Assembly (NCBI GenBank): GCA_015487535.1
Contig: WFPN01000007.1
Location: 1-7,260, forward strand
Origin: Aquificaceae bacterium
GTDB taxonomy: Bacteria > Aquificota > Aquificia > Aquificales > Aquificaceae
DNA: 7,260 nt
Reading direction: 5' to 3'
Numbering within the stretch: position 1 is the stretch's first letter; each line of letters starts with the position of its first letter. The notes below the pieces were generated by a model. The model made no database searches, had not been told where the DNA came from, and saw nothing but the letters and a program-made list of their open reading frames with translations. The position numbers and the translations under genes are program-made. Positions 5,493-7,260 of this stretch are shown here, piece by piece.

Positions 5493-6080
5493 TTAATCGC
5501 TCTCGAGGTCCTTTATGAGTTCCTCCTTCACCTCCGGAGGTATCTCGGCCATGGCCTTGTAGTTCTCGTGGTTTATCTCTATCCTGACAGGCTCCTTCTT
5601 GAAGGCCTCAACCTGCTCCGGTGTTAGAGTCCACTTGAGAAAGTGAACAACCGAGGCCTTCCCCTCTTCGTAGTCCATCTGGCTCTTTTCATCCGCTTCG
5701 GCCTTGACGGTGTACTTGTTGCCTATGTGCAGGTAAACGGCATCGTGTATGCCCACCAGCTTTGGAAGGGTTTCTCTCCTCTCCTTCTCGTCCGGTATCT
5801 CTATGAACATGGTGGCCGAGAGCTGGTTCTTCTCAGGTATGAGCTCGTTGTAAGTATCTATCTCGAACTGGATGTCTTCCTCCTTGACCATCCTCTCGGC
5901 CCTTACCATCTCCTGGATCTGGAACCAGACGGTATCGAAGTTCTCAAAGACGAAGGTGACCTTATCCCCTACGTGGACCCTCCTCCTCTTCTTGAGCTGT
6001 GCTATCTCCTGTACCTTTTCAGGTCTCACCTTCTCGTACTCGTAGATGTTGAGTATGTCCTTTCTCTCCACCTTCCTCAT
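5493..6080 (-). CDS. DUF3501 family protein
   Basis: A 195-residue soluble protein recognised by the family's conserved stretches: ILNIYEYEKVRP (9-20), QLKKRRRVHVGDKVTFVFEN (28-47), DTVWFQIQEMVRAERMV (49-65), the YNELIP segment (77-82), LSATMFIEIPDEKERR (87-102), VVHFLKWTLTPEQVEAF (144-160) and the C-terminal AEIPPEV. The biochemical function is not known to me. It follows the iron-sulfur protein by one base and has a strong Shine-Dalgarno, so the two are almost certainly co-expressed. From memory, DUF3501 genes commonly sit beside a heterodisulfide-reductase-like protein and a rubrerythrin. Only the first partner is visible here. It contains no Cys, so it does not itself bind a cluster through cysteines. 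Confidence 0.88.
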   Translation of the reverse strand: MRKVERKDILNIYEYEKVRPEKVQEIAQLKKRRRVHVGDKVTFVFENFDTVWFQIQEMVRAERMVKEEDIQFEIDTYNELIPEKNQLSATMFIEIPDEKERRETLPKLVGIHDAVYLHIGNKYTVKAEADEKSQMDYEEGKASVVHFLKWTLTPEQVEAFKKEPVRIEINHENYKAMAEIPPEVKEELIKDLESD

Positions 6081-6081
6081 C

Positions 6082-7260
6082 TCATCCTCCTCCGTAAGCC
6101 CTGTATAGAACCTCTATGGGATGCAGGGGCTGTTTGCCCGTCCCGAGCTCTATCATGTTGCTGGCAAGCGGGCAGTCGGAAACGTAGAGATCCGCATCCT
6201 GAGCCTTGAGGTCGTCAAAGAGCCTCGAGCCCACCTTGTAGGCGTAGTCGAAGGTATCTTTCTTCACACCGAAGGTGCCGTCGTGCCCCGAGCACCTGTC
6301 CACCACGCGGACCTTGGTGTTCGGTATGAGCCTCAGGAGCGCTACGCCCTTGTATCCCACGTTCAGGGACTTGAGGTGGCAGGGTATGTGGTAGGCGATG
6401 TTTCCCATCGAGACCTTGAAGTCCTTGTTGAACTTACCTTCCTCGTTCAGCTTCCACAGATACTCGTGGACGTCATAGACCTTTTCTGCAACAGCCTTCA
6501 CATCGGGATCGTCCGGAAGGAGTAAGGGGTACTCGTACTTAAGCTGGAGGGCACAGGTTGGTATCGGGACTATTATGTCAAAGCCAGCCTCAACGTAAGG
6601 CTTCAGCCTCTGGACGTTTCTCCTTGCTTTCTCTATAGCGGAGTCTAGATCTCCCACATCGAAGTAAGGTATCCCGCAGCACTCCTGTGTTTCTGGAAGC
6701 TCCACGTGGATGTCGTTCTTCTCGAGGACCCTTGTAAGAGCTATACCTTTCTGGAGGAAGTTGTAGTTGAGAAGGCACGTAGAGAAGAGAACAACCTTAC
6801 CGTTCTCACCCTTGACGGGCCTTCTGTTCTTCCTGAACCAGGTGACGAAGCTCTCGGTGTTGAACTTAGGCAGCTTTGCCCTCTGATCTATACCCATAAA
6901 GTTTTCCAAAATCACCCTTACGGGTTTTGTGTCCATCAGGGTGTTTACCACATGTGCCTGAGGTCCCACGTTCAGCTTACCGTTCAGGTCCGTGTTTACC
7001 ATGAGCTTGTCGGTGAACTTGGCCCCTTTAGTTTTGAACTTCCAGGCCTTGTATCTGAGGGACAGGTGAGGGAAGTCTATCTTCCACTCGTGGGGAGGTG
7101 TGTATGGGCATCTGAAGTAACACTGCTTGCAGTGGAAGCAGAGCTCGAGAGGTTTTGCCAGCTCCTCCTTAGTTAATTTGTTTACGTCGTCGTCCTTTGA
7201 GTCCACAGCGTCAAATAGGGTCGGGAACGAGGGACAGAAGCTCACGCACATGCGGCAGTC
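6082..7260 (-). CDS. Heterodisulfide reductase/GlpC-like iron-sulfur protein (5' end missing)
   Basis: A redox protein with two ferredoxin-type and two CCG-type cluster regions, related to HdrD, GlpC and glycolate oxidase GlcF. The frame is open to the right edge. The ATG at 7249-7251 falls inside the first 4Fe-4S motif (C-RM-C-VSF-CP), so the true start lies outside the window. Numbering from that Met, a second motif C38-x2-C41-x2-C44-x3-C48-P follows. The first CCG region has C159, C191-C192-G and C233; the second has HIPC291, a variant CSGHDGTFG (C320) in place of CCG, and SDCPLA (C360). Several canonical cluster Cys are therefore absent. It is linked by one base to DUF3501. The electron donor and acceptor are unknown. 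A soluble or peripheral membrane location is likely, as no transmembrane segment is seen. Confidence 0.88.
   Translation of the reverse strand, partial: DCRMCVSFCPSFPTLFDAVDSKDDDVNKLTKEELAKPLELCFHCKQCYFRCPYTPPHEWKIDFPHLSLRYKAWKFKTKGAKFTDKLMVNTDLNGKLNVGPQAHVVNTLMDTKPVRVILENFMGIDQRAKLPKFNTESFVTWFRKNRRPVKGENGKVVLFSTCLLNYNFLQKGIALTRVLEKNDIHVELPETQECCGIPYFDVGDLDSAIEKARRNVQRLKPYVEAGFDIIVPIPTCALQLKYEYPLLLPDDPDVKAVAEKVYDVHEYLWKLNEEGKFNKDFKVSMGNIAYHIPCHLKSLNVGYKGVALLRLIPNTKVRVVDRCSGHDGTFGVKKDTFDYAYKVGSRLFDDLKAQDADLYVSDCPLASNMIELGTGKQPLHPIEVLYRAYGGG
6086..6093 (-). promoter_or_regulatory. Ribosome binding site of DUF3501 within the upstream gene's Gly tail
   Basis: GGAGGAGG on the minus strand ends 5 nt before the DUF3501 ATG. 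It is also the coding sequence for the last Gly residues (GGG) of the iron-sulfur protein, whose TGA is one base from the ATG. It supports both the start choice and translational coupling. Confidence 0.75.

Noticed and set aside
5643..6209. 188-codon Leu/Val-rich plus-strand frame opposite DUF3501
   Set aside because: The hydrophobic look comes from reading complementary Glu/Lys codons of DUF3501. It runs antisense through the end of the FeS gene too and has no ribosome binding site of note.
6706..7176. 156-codon plus-strand frame opposite the FeS protein
   Set aside because: The opposite strand carries the well-ordered Cys motifs of the HdrD-like protein, so this is a shadow.
7249..7251. 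ATG as the start of the FeS protein
   Set aside because: It sits inside the C-x2-C-x3-CP cluster motif, and the frame is open upstream with Asp-Cys-Arg, so the gene begins outside the window.

Overview
The window looks like a piece of a thermophilic bacterial chromosome, most likely from the Aquificota (Aquifex/Hydrogenobacter relatives). This is an inference from three things: AGG and ATA dominate the Arg and Ile codons, the proteins are short and rich in Glu/Lys/Arg, and functionally unrelated genes are packed with 1-13 bp overlaps or gaps. I could not run a similarity search. Nothing suggests a phage, insertion sequence, CRISPR array, rRNA or tRNA.

Layout. At the left edge is the 3' end of a plus-strand gene for a hydrophobic protein (1-134). 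It converges on queC (131-778, minus), which makes the preQ0 precursor of queuosine. queC diverges, across only 16 bp, from a plus-strand GspE/PilB-type secretion or pilus ATPase gene (795-2204). That gene converges on a long run of minus-strand genes filling 2201-7260.

Read in the direction of transcription, the minus-strand run starts at the right edge. It begins with a truncated heterodisulfide-reductase/GlpC-like iron-sulfur protein (6082-7260), followed by a DUF3501 protein (5493-6080), an RsuA/RluB-type pseudouridine synthase (4739-5485), a membrane-anchored thioredoxin-like protein (4374-4751) and a TalC-type transaldolase (3724-4377). After the only sizeable intergenic gap of the window (AT-rich, with an inverted repeat and a possible promoter) comes a three-gene set joined by ATGA overlaps: two tiny two-helix HAMP membrane proteins and a Roadblock/LC7-like protein with an extra C-terminal helical module (2201-3632).

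The first five minus-strand genes look like a mixed redox/RNA-modification/carbon operon, with no shared pathway evident apart from the FeS protein and DUF3501, a pairing I recall from other genomes. The HAMP-HAMP-Roadblock set is the most interesting part: it looks like a compact membrane signalling or polarity module with no recognisable sensor or enzymatic output, lying tail-to-tail with a pilus/secretion ATPase. Both convergent gene pairs share a single TTAA that serves as the stop on both strands. The first of these sits at the centre of a perfect 19-nt palindrome.
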